In this document: positions 8,335-16,747 of the stretch, piece by piece
Position numbering within the stretch: position 1 is the first letter of the stretch
Layout of the letters: each line of letters opens with the position of its first letter
Source: an uncultured Muribaculaceae bacterium
Lineage (GTDB): Bacteria > Bacteroidota > Bacteroidia > Bacteroidales > Muribaculaceae
Assembly: GCA_934555895.1 (NCBI GenBank)
Contig: CAKTFH010000018.1
Coordinates: forward strand, 1 to 44,694
Direction of reading: 5' to 3'
Length of the DNA: 44,694 nt
Position numbers and translations under genes: made by a program
The notes under the pieces: generated by a model
Database searches by the model: none
What the model was told of the DNA's origin: nothing
What the model saw: the letters and a program-made list of their open reading frames with translations, nothing else

Positions 8335-9465
8335 TTAGGTGCCGGGGTCGCGCTGGCGGAGCTGACGACTTACAGAGGCGGCATGGATGGCGCGGAGGAT
8401 GGCCGAGACCATGGCGCTGTCGAGGCCAAGCTTGTCGGCGAGCATAAGGCGAGTTTTCATCAGGTCGTCGTAGCGCGACGGCTGAAGCACGGGGATGTTG
8501 CTGTGCATCTTCAGTTGCCCTATTTCGTCTGAAAGCTGCATGCGGCGCGCGATCACTTCGAGCAGTTCGGAGTCGAGGCGGTCGATGCCCGCGCGTAGTT
8601 CTTTGATGCGCATGTCGGGTTCGCCGGGGAGCGGTGCCACAAGGCTTCTGAGCACTTCGTCGAGCTGTGCGGGGGTAATCTGCTGTGCTGCGTCGCTGAG
8701 GGCTGTGTCGGGTTCGCAGTGACTCTCGACAATGAGGCCGTCGAAACCGAGATTGTAGGCTTCGCGGGCGAGGACGGCTACCATATCTCTGCGACCGCCT
8801 GTATGGCTGGGGTCGAATATGAGCTGCAGGTGCGGCATGCGGCGGTGCAGTTCTATCGGCACGCTCCATTGGGGCGGGTTGCGGTATTCGCTGGGGCCGT
8901 ACACGCTGAATCCGCGATGTATTGCCGACATGCGTCGCACTCCGGCATTGTATAGTCTCTGCATGGCGCCGATCCAGAGCTCGAGGTCGGGAGTGGCGGG
9001 ATTTTTTACAAACACGGCGACATCCGTGCCGCAACGGGCGAGGGTGTCGGCTATTTCCTGCACAGCAAAGGGATTGACTGTGGTGCGTGCACCGAGCCAT
9101 ATGGCGTCGATACCGGCTTCGACAGCTGCCTGCACATGAGCTGATGTAGCCACCTCGGTGGCCACCGGCAGACCTGTGAGCTCTTTCACCTTTTTCAGCC
9201 ATGGCAGTCCTTCGGCTCCGCACCCCTCGAAGCATCCGGGACGGGTGCGCGGTTTCCAGAGTCCGGCACGGAACATGTGTACCATGCCCAGGCTGTTGAG
9301 TTCCGTGGCTGTGCGCAGGGTTTGCTGCTCGCTTTCGGCGCTGCATGGACCCGCTATCACCACTTTGTTTTGACAATCGGGTGCGGTCAGAGCCGGCACG
9401 ATGTCGGGCATCTTGTCGCGGCTGCCTTCAGCGGGCATATGTATTTGAGACGATTGGCAGGTCAT
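8335..9465 (-). CDS. Bifunctional 3-deoxy-7-phosphoheptulonate (DAHP) synthase / chorismate mutase
   Basis: 376 residues. The N-terminal domain (about 30-265) is a type I-beta DAHP synthase with GPCSAES (39-45), the FRAGLWKPRTRPG phosphate/PEP loop, IWLGARTTVNPF, KNPATPDL, and a metal-site region LIFDPSHTGGRRD. It joins PEP and erythrose-4-phosphate in the first shikimate step. Residues about 285-370 form an AroQ-class (type II) chorismate mutase helix bundle (LRAGIDRLDSELLEVIARR, and a later LQPSRYDDLMKTR), which turns chorismate into prephenate. This fusion is standard in Bacteroidetes and may allow prephenate to feed back on DAHP synthase. No other aro genes are next to it. The promoter lies just upstream; ATG 9465 would have a leader of only a few bases, and ATG 9438 is an alternative. 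Confidence 0.95.
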   Translation of the reverse strand: MTCQSSQIHMPAEGSRDKMPDIVPALTAPDCQNKVVIAGPCSAESEQQTLRTATELNSLGMVHMFRAGLWKPRTRPGCFEGCGAEGLPWLKKVKELTGLPVATEVATSAHVQAAVEAGIDAIWLGARTTVNPFAVQEIADTLARCGTDVAVFVKNPATPDLELWIGAMQRLYNAGVRRMSAIHRGFSVYGPSEYRNPPQWSVPIELHRRMPHLQLIFDPSHTGGRRDMVAVLAREAYNLGFDGLIVESHCEPDTALSDAAQQITPAQLDEVLRSLVAPLPGEPDMRIKELRAGIDRLDSELLEVIARRMQLSDEIGQLKMHSNIPVLQPSRYDDLMKTRLMLADKLGLDSAMVSAILRAIHAASVSRQLRQRDPGT

Positions 9466-9472
9466 GGTTGTG

Positions 9473-9480
9473 CAAAGTTA
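9473..9480 (-). promoter_or_regulatory. -7 element TAACTTTG for the DAHP synthase gene
   Basis: The - strand reads TAACTTTGC, with the G 8 bases upstream of the start codon's first base. The mRNA would be nearly leaderless if ATG 9465 is the start. Confidence 0.6.
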
Positions 9481-9569
9481 TGAAGTTTGGGGCAACTGTT
9501 CAAAATTAATTTTGATAGTCAGGCCTTTTTTGAAGCCGGCGGCGGTTTGCAAAATAGCCGCGGGTTGGC

Positions 9570-9577
9570 TAACTTTG
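9570..9577 (+). promoter_or_regulatory. -7 element TAACTTTG for nadC
   Basis: Exact TAnnTTTG match, 39 bases before the nadC ATG, divergent from the DAHP synthase promoter about 90 bases away. Confidence 0.6.
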
Positions 9578-9616
9578 CGGTTGAAAACAGCGACAATCAA
9601 CTAACAAGCAACAAGT

Positions 9617-10516
9617 ATGAAAACCCGCGAACAACTTATCGACGACCTTCTCACACTGGCTTTTGCCGAGGATGTCGGCGATGGCGACGCCACCACTCTC
9701 TCAACCATTACGGCCGATGAAAAGGGCCGTCAGCAACTAATAGTCAAGGAGGAGGGCATCCTCGCAGGCGTGGATGTGGCCCGCATGGTATTCGAGAAAT
9801 TCGACCCCTCGCTGAAAATGACCGTATTCATTGGTGACGGCGCCAAGGTGAAACCCGGCGATGTGGCCTTCGTGGTGGAGGGTCCCGTGCGCTCGCTACT
9901 GCAGACCGAGCGAGTGATGCTCAACATCATGCAGCGTATGAGCGGCATTGCCACAACTACTGAACGCTACCAGAGCCGTCTGGAGGGTCTGAACACCAAG
10001 GTGCTTGATACCCGCAAGACCACTCCCGGCATGCGTATGCTTGAGAAAGAGGCCGTGAAAATCGGTGGAGGCAGCAATCATCGCATAGGGCTGTTCGACA
10101 TGATTCTCATCAAGGACAACCATGTGGATTTCGCCGGCGGCATCCCGCAGGCTGTGCAGGCCGCCAAGGACTGGTGCACTGCCAACGGCAAAAATCTTCA
10201 GATTGAGCTCGAGGTGCGCAATACCGAGGAGATAGACCAGGCTCTGAAAGCTGGTGTAGACCGAATAATGCTCGACAATTTCACCCCGGCCCGCACCCGT
10301 GAGGCTGTGGCCCGCATTCGCGCCTATAAGGCTCCGGAGGCTCAGATGGCGGCCGACCCGCATACCCACAACGGCGTGGATGTGGAGATTGAATCGTCGG
10401 GAGGTATCACCATCGACACTCTGCGCGACTATGGAGAATGTGGCGTAGACTTCATCTCTGTAGGTGCGCTCACTCATTCTGTGAAAGGCCTCGACATGAG
10501 CTTCAAGGCCTGCTGA
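9617..10516 (+). CDS. nadC: Carboxylating nicotinate-nucleotide diphosphorylase (quinolinate phosphoribosyltransferase)
   Basis: 299 residues, about the usual length for NadC. It makes nicotinate mononucleotide from quinolinate and PRPP in de novo NAD synthesis, in the cytosol. Family features are visible: the N-terminal DVGDGDATT segment, LNIMQRMSGIATTT, VLDTRKTTPGMRMLEK with the PRPP/quinolinate contact TRKTTPG, then GGGSNHRIGL with its DMILIKDNH, IELEVRN, IMLDNFTP, and the closing barrel loops IESSGGI and ISVGALTHS. It has its own promoter. nadA and nadB are not in this window. It runs convergent to the HAD phosphatase with a 30-base gap and no clear terminator. Confidence 0.96.
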   Translation: MKTREQLIDDLLTLAFAEDVGDGDATTLSTITADEKGRQQLIVKEEGILAGVDVARMVFEKFDPSLKMTVFIGDGAKVKPGDVAFVVEGPVRSLLQTERVMLNIMQRMSGIATTTERYQSRLEGLNTKVLDTRKTTPGMRMLEKEAVKIGGGSNHRIGLFDMILIKDNHVDFAGGIPQAVQAAKDWCTANGKNLQIELEVRNTEEIDQALKAGVDRIMLDNFTPARTREAVARIRAYKAPEAQMAADPHTHNGVDVEIESSGGITIDTLRDYGECGVDFISVGALTHSVKGLDMSFKAC

Positions 10517-10546
10517 AAAGGCAAATAAACTCTTATATCCCTCGGA

Positions 10547-11191
10547 TTACGACAAGCTGTCGATGAGACTGTCAATGTCGTCGGCGAGGGAGGCAAGCGA
10601 CGGCGCCACCACATCGGCAAAAGGCTTTATTGCCTCTGCCGGGTTGGTGGTGCTGATGCCTATGACCTTGCATCCGGCCGCACGGCCCGACTGCAATCCC
10701 TGGAAAGAATCCTCGAACACAATGCACTCCCCGGCCGGCACTCCGGCGCGCGACGCTCCGGTGAGGTAAGGCTCGGGGTGAGGTTTCGAGTGGGTTACAT
10801 CGAGCGCCGTGATAATGTGGTCGAAATGCGAGGGGATGTCGGGGTGCTGGGCGAAAAGATAGTCCATCTTCTTATTGTCGCTCGAAGTGACGATGACCGT
10901 GGCTATCCCTCTGCCGCGCAATTGGTCTACGAACTCCATCGCACCGGGATAAATGGGGTAGACAATGGCATTTTCAAACTCATGAAGCATGCGGTCTACA
11001 TCGGCGCGCACTTCCGGGTCCGGGAAATGAGTGCTCAGTATCTCGCTGAGGGTAGTACCTTTTATATCGTATGCGAAAGTTGGCGAGGGAAGATGATGAG
11101 CTTTGCCTACACGCTCCCAGAAGCCGGTGTAGAGGGTTTCGGAGTCGATAAGCACTCCGTCGAGGTCAAACAGGGCTGCTTTTATTGCCAT
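10547..11191 (-). CDS. HAD-superfamily sugar-phosphatase / beta-phosphoglucomutase-like hydrolase
   Basis: 214 residues from ATG 11191. The frame is open further upstream, but the -7 element at 11240-11247 lies inside that extension, so the shorter start is right. All HAD motifs are visible: motif I FDLDGVL with the nucleophile and acid/base Asp pair, motif II VTSSD, motif III Lys in HSKPHPEPY, and motif IV VFEDSFQGLQSG. The cap region after motif I is of the small helical (subclass IA) type. Members dephosphorylate sugar phosphates or isomerise beta-glucose-1-phosphate; the substrate here cannot be fixed from sequence. The gene is divergent from the MATE gene and convergent on nadC. Confidence 0.9.
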   Translation of the reverse strand: MAIKAALFDLDGVLIDSETLYTGFWERVGKAHHLPSPTFAYDIKGTTLSEILSTHFPDPEVRADVDRMLHEFENAIVYPIYPGAMEFVDQLRGRGIATVIVTSSDNKKMDYLFAQHPDIPSHFDHIITALDVTHSKPHPEPYLTGASRAGVPAGECIVFEDSFQGLQSGRAAGCKVIGISTTNPAEAIKPFADVVAPSLASLADDIDSLIDSLS

Positions 11192-11239
11192 ATAGTCAGA
11201 ATTGTTGTAATCGTAATCGTTGCCAAAAGTAGCGAGTTG

Positions 11240-11247
11240 CAAAGTTA
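11240..11247 (-). promoter_or_regulatory. -7 element TAACTTTG for the HAD gene
   Basis: The - strand match to TAnnTTTG lies about 50 bases upstream of ATG 11191. Confidence 0.6.
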
Positions 11248-11281
11248 CAACTTTTAACACTGACATACCATGGCTTTTTGT

Positions 11282-11289
11282 TAATTTTG
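11282..11289 (+). promoter_or_regulatory. -7 element TAATTTTG for the MATE gene operon
   Basis: Exact match. It ends 1 base before the ATG at 11291 and 10 bases before the ATG at 11300, so translation probably starts at 11300 or further in, at 11393. It is divergent from the HAD promoter, with -7 elements about 35 bases apart. Confidence 0.6.
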
Positions 11290-11299
11290 CATGATTCAT

Positions 11300-12772
11300 A
11301 TGACTATATTATCCGGCAGCAGAAACAAAAATGTGGCAGATGCTTCGACAGGCGCTATTAAAGAGCGGCCGTCGCAACTGCGCAATGACCCGATGACTCT
11401 CGGCACCAAGCCGGTGGGAGAGCTTCTGGTGGAATATTCCATACCGGCAATCATCGCCAGCGTGGCGGTGTCGGTGTATAACATCGTCGACAGCATCTTC
11501 ATAGGCCGTGGCGTGGGCGCTATGGCTATTGCGGGTCTGGCCATCACACTTCCGCTGATGAATCTCATGATGGCTTTCTGCACGCTGATAGCGGCAGGCG
11601 GTGCCACCATCAGTTCCATTTTCTTAGGGCAGCGCAATATATCGAAGGCCACCGATGTGGTGAACAACGTGATGGTGTTCTGCCTGATACATGCCGTGGT
11701 GTTCGGTGGTCTCACGCTGCTGTTTCTCGACCCGATACTGAGGTTTTTCGGGGCTACGGACGAAACCATATCCTATGCGCGTGAATTCATGCAGGTGATT
11801 GTATATTGCCTGCCCATGTCGTATCTTTTCATAGGACTCAACAACCTCATGCGAGCCACCGGCTATCCGCGCAAGGCCATGGTGTCGGCGCTTCTGTCGG
11901 TTGCAGTCAACGTGGTGCTAGCACCCATTTTCATCTATACGCTCCACTGGGGTATAGCCGGCGCGGCCTGGGCCACCAACGCAGGGCAGTTTGTGGCCTT
12001 CCTGTGGGTTATATGGCATTTCCTCTCCAAAAAGAGCTTCGTGCATTTCGAGGCGCGCAACAGCTGGTGCAAATGGAGCATCCTCAAGGAAATCTACGCC
12101 ATCGGCCTGTCGCCTTTTCTTATGAATGTATGCGCCTGCGTAGTGGTGGTGTTCCTCAACAAGGCGTTGCTCGACTACGGTGGCTCTGAGGGCAATCTGG
12201 CGGTGGGAGCCTTCGGTATCATCAACCGAGTGACGATGTTTTTCGTGATGGTGGTGTTCGGTGTCACGCAGGGCATGCAACCTATCCTCGGCTTCAACTA
12301 CGGAGCCCGCCAGTGGGGTCGAGTGAAGAGCACCCTGTGGCGCGGCATCGTGGTGGGCACAGCTATCACTGTGGTGGGTTGCCTGATTTCGGAGATATTT
12401 CCCGATGAGCTCAGTCGCCTGTTCACCGTTGACGAAAGCTTGATCGTGATAGCCCGCGAGGGATTCCGCTGTTACTTCATCTGCTATGCTGTGGTGGGTA
12501 CTCAGATAGTGATCCAGAACTTCTTCCAGTCGATAGGCAAGCCGCAGATATCGATATTCCTGTCGCTTACCCGTCAGCTGATATTCCTGCTGCCGTTCCT
12601 CTTCCTGCTGCCCCGATGGCTTGGTGTGAAGGGCGTGTGGTACTCCATGGCTGCAAGCGACTTTCTGGCTTTCCTTCTCGCGTTGATCACCCTCCTCGTG
12701 ATGCAGCGCCGCATGGCTGAAAAATTAAATACTCAAAGGCCTGTGACGGCCGAAAACGATACAGAAGAATGA
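11300..12772 (+). CDS. MATE family efflux transporter
   Basis: About 490 residues. After a hydrophilic N-terminal stretch the family start MTLGTKPVGELLVEYSIPA appears (ATG 11393, a possible alternative start). Twelve hydrophobic segments follow in two halves. Family patterns include YNIVDSIFIGRGVG, the second-half GVTQGMQPILGFNYGA and the RATGYPRKAM loop. These inner-membrane antiporters export cationic drugs or metabolites using Na+ or H+ gradients; the substrate is unknown. The stop overlaps the next gene's start (ATGA at 12769-12772), so the two are translationally coupled. Confidence 0.93.
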   Translation: MTILSGSRNKNVADASTGAIKERPSQLRNDPMTLGTKPVGELLVEYSIPAIIASVAVSVYNIVDSIFIGRGVGAMAIAGLAITLPLMNLMMAFCTLIAAGGATISSIFLGQRNISKATDVVNNVMVFCLIHAVVFGGLTLLFLDPILRFFGATDETISYAREFMQVIVYCLPMSYLFIGLNNLMRATGYPRKAMVSALLSVAVNVVLAPIFIYTLHWGIAGAAWATNAGQFVAFLWVIWHFLSKKSFVHFEARNSWCKWSILKEIYAIGLSPFLMNVCACVVVVFLNKALLDYGGSEGNLAVGAFGIINRVTMFFVMVVFGVTQGMQPILGFNYGARQWGRVKSTLWRGIVVGTAITVVGCLISEIFPDELSRLFTVDESLIVIAREGFRCYFICYAVVGTQIVIQNFFQSIGKPQISIFLSLTRQLIFLLPFLFLLPRWLGVKGVWYSMAASDFLAFLLALITLLVMQRRMAEKLNTQRPVTAENDTEE

Positions 12773-14349
12773 CCGAACAAGTGGAAATGCGCCTCGCTCC
12801 CGAGGTGGCCTATGTGCCGATGAGACTTCGTGCGGCGGTGTCGACTCACTTAAGAGTGGATGTGAACCGCATACGCGAGGTGCGCACAGTGCGCCGAAGC
12901 ATAGATGCCCGTCAGCGCCGTGTGATGGTGGGCGTGACTCTGAAAGTGTGGCTCGACGAGGCTCCCGCTCCCGAAGAACTTAAGCCCGAATGTGCAGTAT
13001 ATCCACATCTTGGCCCCGATGCCCCCCAGGCGGTGGTTGTCGGAGCCGGGCCGGCCGGACTTTTCGCCGCGCTGAGGCTGATAGAACTCGGAGTGCGTCC
13101 CGTGGTGCTCGAGCGCGGAAAAAGCGTTGAGGAGCGCGGAAAGGATATGGCACTGATAGCACGTGAAAACATAGTGAACCCCGATTCGAACTATTGTTTC
13201 GGCGAGGGTGGCGCCGGCGCATATTCCGACGGCAAGCTTTACACGCGCAGCAAGAAGCGCGGTCCGGTCGACGAGATACTGAAAACCTTCGTGTGTCATG
13301 GCGCGAGCGAGGAAATCCTGGTGGATGCGCATCCGCACATCGGTACCGACCGCCTGCCCAAGGTGATAAAGGCCATACGTGAGACTATTATAAACTGTGG
13401 CGGCGAGGTGAGATTCTGCACCCGAGTGGAGGACCTGATCATCGCCGACGGCGAGGTGCGCGGTGTGGTGACGGCTGATGGCGCCACGGTGGCCGGCCCT
13501 GTGATACTTGCCACAGGCCATTCGGCCCGCGATGTATACCATATGCTTCATGAGCGTTCGGTGGTCCTTGAACCGAAGGGAATAGCTGTGGGTGTGCGTC
13601 TTGAGCATCCGCAGCAGCTTATCGACCGCATCCAGTACCACAATCCCGGAGGTCGCGGCAAGTATCTGCCGTCCGCCGAGTACTCGATGCTCACGAGAGT
13701 AGACGGGCGTGCCGTGTACAGTTTCTGTATGTGCCCGGGTGGTTTCATCATTCCGGCCGCCACGGGGCCGGACCAGCTTGTGGTCAACGGCATGTCGCCC
13801 GCTTCGCGAGGCACAAAGTGGGCCAACTCGGGTATGGTGGTGGAGGTGCTCCCCGAAGACCTTCCGCAATACGACAGCCACGGTCCGCTGAAGGTGATGC
13901 GATTTCAGGAGGATGTGGAGCGTGCCTTTTACGATGACGCAGGAGGTAGCCAGAACGCTCCTGCCCAGCGTATGCATGACTTCGTGAACGGAAAGCCGTC
14001 GACATCGCTTCCGTCGACATCATATGCTCCCGGCATCCATGCGGCGCGCATCGACCGCCTGCTGCCACCGTTCATCGCTGACAGGCTGAGGAAAGGTTTC
14101 GAGGAATTCGGCCGTAAGAGCCGCGGATTCCTTACCAACGATGCCTGCCTCATCGGGGCCGAGACACGCACATCATCGCCCGTGCGCATTCCGCGCGACC
14201 CTATGTCGCTCAGACATGTGGAACTGACGGGACTTTATCCCTGCGGCGAGGGGGCCGGATATGCCGGAGGCATTGTGTCGGCTGCTATCGACGGGCGCCG
14301 TTGCGCCGAGGCTCTTGCGGAAACTCTAAACACACAAACAGAAAAATAA
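12769..14349 (+). CDS. NAD(P)/FAD-dependent oxidoreductase (COG2509-like dehydrogenase)
   Basis: 526 residues. An N-terminal ~85-residue domain of the kind found in this family is followed by an FAD-binding Rossmann motif VVGAGPAGLFAALRL (GxGxxG) and the ribose-binding acid in VLERG. Later parts include NYCFGEGGAGAYSDGKLYTR, the second dinucleotide segment VILATGHSARD, and the C-terminal flavin site GLYPCGEGAGYAGGI. The protein is cytosolic. The family is related to BFDR/HI0933-like flavoproteins and its physiological substrate is not established. The 4-base overlap with the MATE gene suggests one operon; it is followed after 11 bases by the DUF695 gene. Confidence 0.9.
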   Translation: MTEQVEMRLAPEVAYVPMRLRAAVSTHLRVDVNRIREVRTVRRSIDARQRRVMVGVTLKVWLDEAPAPEELKPECAVYPHLGPDAPQAVVVGAGPAGLFAALRLIELGVRPVVLERGKSVEERGKDMALIARENIVNPDSNYCFGEGGAGAYSDGKLYTRSKKRGPVDEILKTFVCHGASEEILVDAHPHIGTDRLPKVIKAIRETIINCGGEVRFCTRVEDLIIADGEVRGVVTADGATVAGPVILATGHSARDVYHMLHERSVVLEPKGIAVGVRLEHPQQLIDRIQYHNPGGRGKYLPSAEYSMLTRVDGRAVYSFCMCPGGFIIPAATGPDQLVVNGMSPASRGTKWANSGMVVEVLPEDLPQYDSHGPLKVMRFQEDVERAFYDDAGGSQNAPAQRMHDFVNGKPSTSLPSTSYAPGIHAARIDRLLPPFIADRLRKGFEEFGRKSRGFLTNDACLIGAETRTSSPVRIPRDPMSLRHVELTGLYPCGEGAGYAGGIVSAAIDGRRCAEALAETLNTQTEK

Positions 14350-14360
14350 AAATCTGACAT

Positions 14361-14819
14361 ATGGCTAAATGGCTTACCACGCCGCTTGAGACAGAAAACG
14401 GGAGCGGCAATCTCGTGATGGCAAGTGTGAGGGGCGATGTGGAGCGCTTCATCTCCAATCCGCGCTTCAAGTATCGTGTGGAAGTGACATGGGAATACAC
14501 TCCGGAAGCGGCCGGAATGCCTTCGGAGGCTGATGGCGAACTGATGGAGAAGGTGCAGGAAGCCATAGAGACAGTGCTCGCTAAAGACCCTGTGGCCGTG
14601 CTGACAGGGGTATACACCGGCGAGGGCGAGCGCAATCTGGTGTTTTACACCCTCAGCCTCCATATCTTCCAGAGGAAATTCAATGAGATTCTGGAGCCGT
14701 TTCCTTTGCTGCCGCTTACATTTTCGGCCGAGGAAGATGCCTCATGGGAAGAATACCATGCTATGTATGCCCTGGCTTCGGCTGCCGACAGCGACGATGA
14801 CTACGAGGAGGAGATATGA
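14361..14819 (+). CDS. DUF695-like family protein
   Basis: 152 residues with no signal peptide or membrane segment. The sequence alternates strands and helices (RFKYRVEVTWEYTP, VLTGVYTGEGERNLVFYTLS, then a C-terminal acidic tail DSDDDYEEEI) and resembles the DUF695 family, which has no known function. The start follows the flavoprotein stop by 11 bases and the stop overlaps the ApbE start codon, so it sits in the same operon. The DUF695 call is by pattern recognition only. Confidence 0.7.
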   Translation: MAKWLTTPLETENGSGNLVMASVRGDVERFISNPRFKYRVEVTWEYTPEAAGMPSEADGELMEKVQEAIETVLAKDPVAVLTGVYTGEGERNLVFYTLSLHIFQRKFNEILEPFPLLPLTFSAEEDASWEEYHAMYALASAADSDDDYEEEI

Positions 14820-15871
14820 TGCGCACTAAGTTCAAAGGCCGATTGCTGATTTGGTGCATGGCGTGCCTTATGTGCGCCGCGCTGACAGCATGCGGAGGCA
14901 AGGACTGGCACACGGTCGAAGGGGCAGTGTGGCACACCACTTACCGCATTGTATATCATGGCGACAGACCGCTTGAGGATTCTATCGTCAGGGTGATGGC
15001 CGAGGTTGAGGAATCGCTCTCGCCTTTTATGGAGGGTTCGCGTATCTCCCGCATCAACCGGAATGAAACCGACACGGCCAATGCAATGATAGCCAAGGCA
15101 TTTGAAATAGCCGAAAGGGTGAACAAGGCTTCTGAGGGCCGCTTCGACCCTACTGTGGCGCCGCTTGTGAACCTCTGGGGATTCGGCACCGACAAAACCC
15201 GTAGGGCGCTGGCCGACAGTGTGGCCGACGGCTCGGCTCTTGTAGTGACTCAGGCCGAAATTGACAGCGCCTTAGCTCTGGTGGGAATCGACAGCTGTGC
15301 GATAAACGAGCATTTCATCGTAAAGAAAAAACATGAGGGTACCACATTTAATTTCAGCTCAATAACTAAAGGCCTTGGGTGCGACATGGTGGCGTCGATG
15401 CTCCGTCGCAACGGGGTGACTGACTATATGGTCGAGATAGGAGGCGAGGTGGCCGCTCACGGGCACAACCTGCGCCGCACTGCATGGATGATACAGATTG
15501 ACAGCCCTGAGGAGAGTCTCGACGCACCGGTACATGATGCTCTCAGCGTGATTCCGCTTGAGGACTGCGCTGTGGCTTCTTCCGGCAACTACCGCAACTT
15601 CCATGACACCAAGCGTTATGGTCGTGTGGGCCACACCATCGACCCTATCACAGGCATGCCGGTCAAGGGCGAGGTGCTTGCCTCTACCATAGTGGCGCCT
15701 ACCTGCGGAGAGGCCGATGCATGGGCCACCGCCTGCATGGCTGTAGGCGATGCCTGCAAGGCTATCAGTATGATAGACAGGCAACCTGATGTGGAGGCGA
15801 TGATAGTGGTGGCACGAGGCGACAGTGTGGCCACGCTTGTTACGGAAGGATTTCCCAAGCTTGTCCGCTGA
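14816..15871 (+). CDS. apbE: FAD:protein FMN transferase (ApbE), lipoprotein
   Basis: 351 residues. The N-terminal signal ends in a lipobox-like LTACGGK, so it is a periplasmic, membrane-anchored lipoprotein. ApbE moves FMN from FAD onto Thr/Ser of extracytoplasmic redox proteins such as NqrB, NqrC or RnfG, using Mg2+. Visible motifs are GAVWHTTYRIVYHG, FDPTVAPLVNLWGFG, the NFSSITKGLGCDMVA loop, DYMVEIGGEV, ASSGNYRNF, GHTIDPITGMPV, and the metal-site segment CGEADAWATACM. The start overlaps the DUF695 stop (ATGATG at 14816). No Nqr or Rnf genes are nearby, so the flavin acceptor lies elsewhere. Confidence 0.93.
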   Translation: MMRTKFKGRLLIWCMACLMCAALTACGGKDWHTVEGAVWHTTYRIVYHGDRPLEDSIVRVMAEVEESLSPFMEGSRISRINRNETDTANAMIAKAFEIAERVNKASEGRFDPTVAPLVNLWGFGTDKTRRALADSVADGSALVVTQAEIDSALALVGIDSCAINEHFIVKKKHEGTTFNFSSITKGLGCDMVASMLRRNGVTDYMVEIGGEVAAHGHNLRRTAWMIQIDSPEESLDAPVHDALSVIPLEDCAVASSGNYRNFHDTKRYGRVGHTIDPITGMPVKGEVLASTIVAPTCGEADAWATACMAVGDACKAISMIDRQPDVEAMIVVARGDSVATLVTEGFPKLVR

Positions 15872-15926
15872 GCGATGTTTAACACCTTTTGTGAGGATTT
15901 ACAAAGGTATAAACGGGAAAAATGTG

Positions 15927-15934
15927 TAATTTTG
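15927..15934 (+). promoter_or_regulatory. -7 element TAATTTTG for the rhomboid pair
   Basis: Exact TAnnTTTG match, 24 bases before the first rhomboid ATG, in the 87-base gap after apbE. Confidence 0.6.
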
Positions 15935-15958
15935 TAGCTTAACTAAATAGAGAAATTT

Positions 15959-16723
15959 ATGGGATTTGCCGATAGTTTCCGCAATATGCCTGCGGTAACA
16001 AAAAATCTGCTGATAATCAATGTGGTCATATGGCTTGCCATGTGGCTTATAGCACCGCTTCGCGGTGTGCTTGAGCAATATGGCGCTCTTTACTATGTCA
16101 CTTCAGATGAGTTTCTGCCCACACAGCTGTTCACCTACATGTTCCTGCATGCCAACTTCTGGCACCTGTTCTTCAATATGTTCGCCCTGTTCATGTTCGG
16201 AATGACGATGGAGAGAGTGCTTGGCGGTCCGAAATTTCTGTTTTATTATATATCGTGTGGCGTGGGTGCGGCTCTGGTGCAGGAGGGCGTGTTCGCAATA
16301 ATGATCAACCACTATGCATCTGTGTTTGAGAATCCGGGAAGTGTGGCAGCCCTTCTGCGCAATACCTATGTGACGGGGCAGGAGCTCATGAACATAGGCG
16401 TGATGCCCAACGAACCTGTGGTGCAGCAGTTGTTTAACCTCTATCATACCCCGACAATAGGTGCCTCTGGCGCTATCTTCGGCATATTGCTGGCATTCGG
16501 CTTCATGTTCCCGAATGTGCGCATCTATCTGCTGTTCCCCCCCATCCCCATCAGAGCCAAGGTGATGGTGATAGCATATGCGCTTATCGAGCTCGCCTTA
16601 GGCGTGTATAACAACGAGGCCGACACCGTGGCGCACTTCGCCCATTTGGGAGGAATGCTCTTCGGATTGCTGATACTGTGGTACTGGCGCAAGCACCGTG
16701 TGATAGGTGGACCGTATTATTGA
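15959..16723 (+). CDS. Rhomboid-family intramembrane serine protease (first of a pair)
   Basis: 254 residues, six or more hydrophobic segments. The catalytic serine motif is TIGASGAIFGILLAF and the catalytic His is in VAHFAHLGGMLFG. The oxyanion/gating pattern FLHANFWHLFFNMFAL (H-x-x-x-x-H-x-x-x-N) is complete. It cleaves membrane-spanning helices inside the inner membrane; the target is unknown. It has its own promoter and is followed by a second rhomboid after 24 bases. Confidence 0.93.
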   Translation: MGFADSFRNMPAVTKNLLIINVVIWLAMWLIAPLRGVLEQYGALYYVTSDEFLPTQLFTYMFLHANFWHLFFNMFALFMFGMTMERVLGGPKFLFYYISCGVGAALVQEGVFAIMINHYASVFENPGSVAALLRNTYVTGQELMNIGVMPNEPVVQQLFNLYHTPTIGASGAIFGILLAFGFMFPNVRIYLLFPPIPIRAKVMVIAYALIELALGVYNNEADTVAHFAHLGGMLFGLLILWYWRKHRVIGGPYY

Positions 16724-16747
16724 TATTCATTACATCCTGAAAAGAGA

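Noticed and set aside
8177..9376. 399-codon open frame on the - strand overlapping the DAHP synthase gene in another frame
   Set aside because: Its peptide is extremely Arg/His/Pro rich and runs through the purine tract; the overlapping DAHP synthase frame has complete active-site motifs.
12850..13977. 375-codon open frame on the - strand opposite the FAD oxidoreductase
   Set aside because: His-rich composition with no domain; the + strand frame has the Rossmann and flavin motifs.
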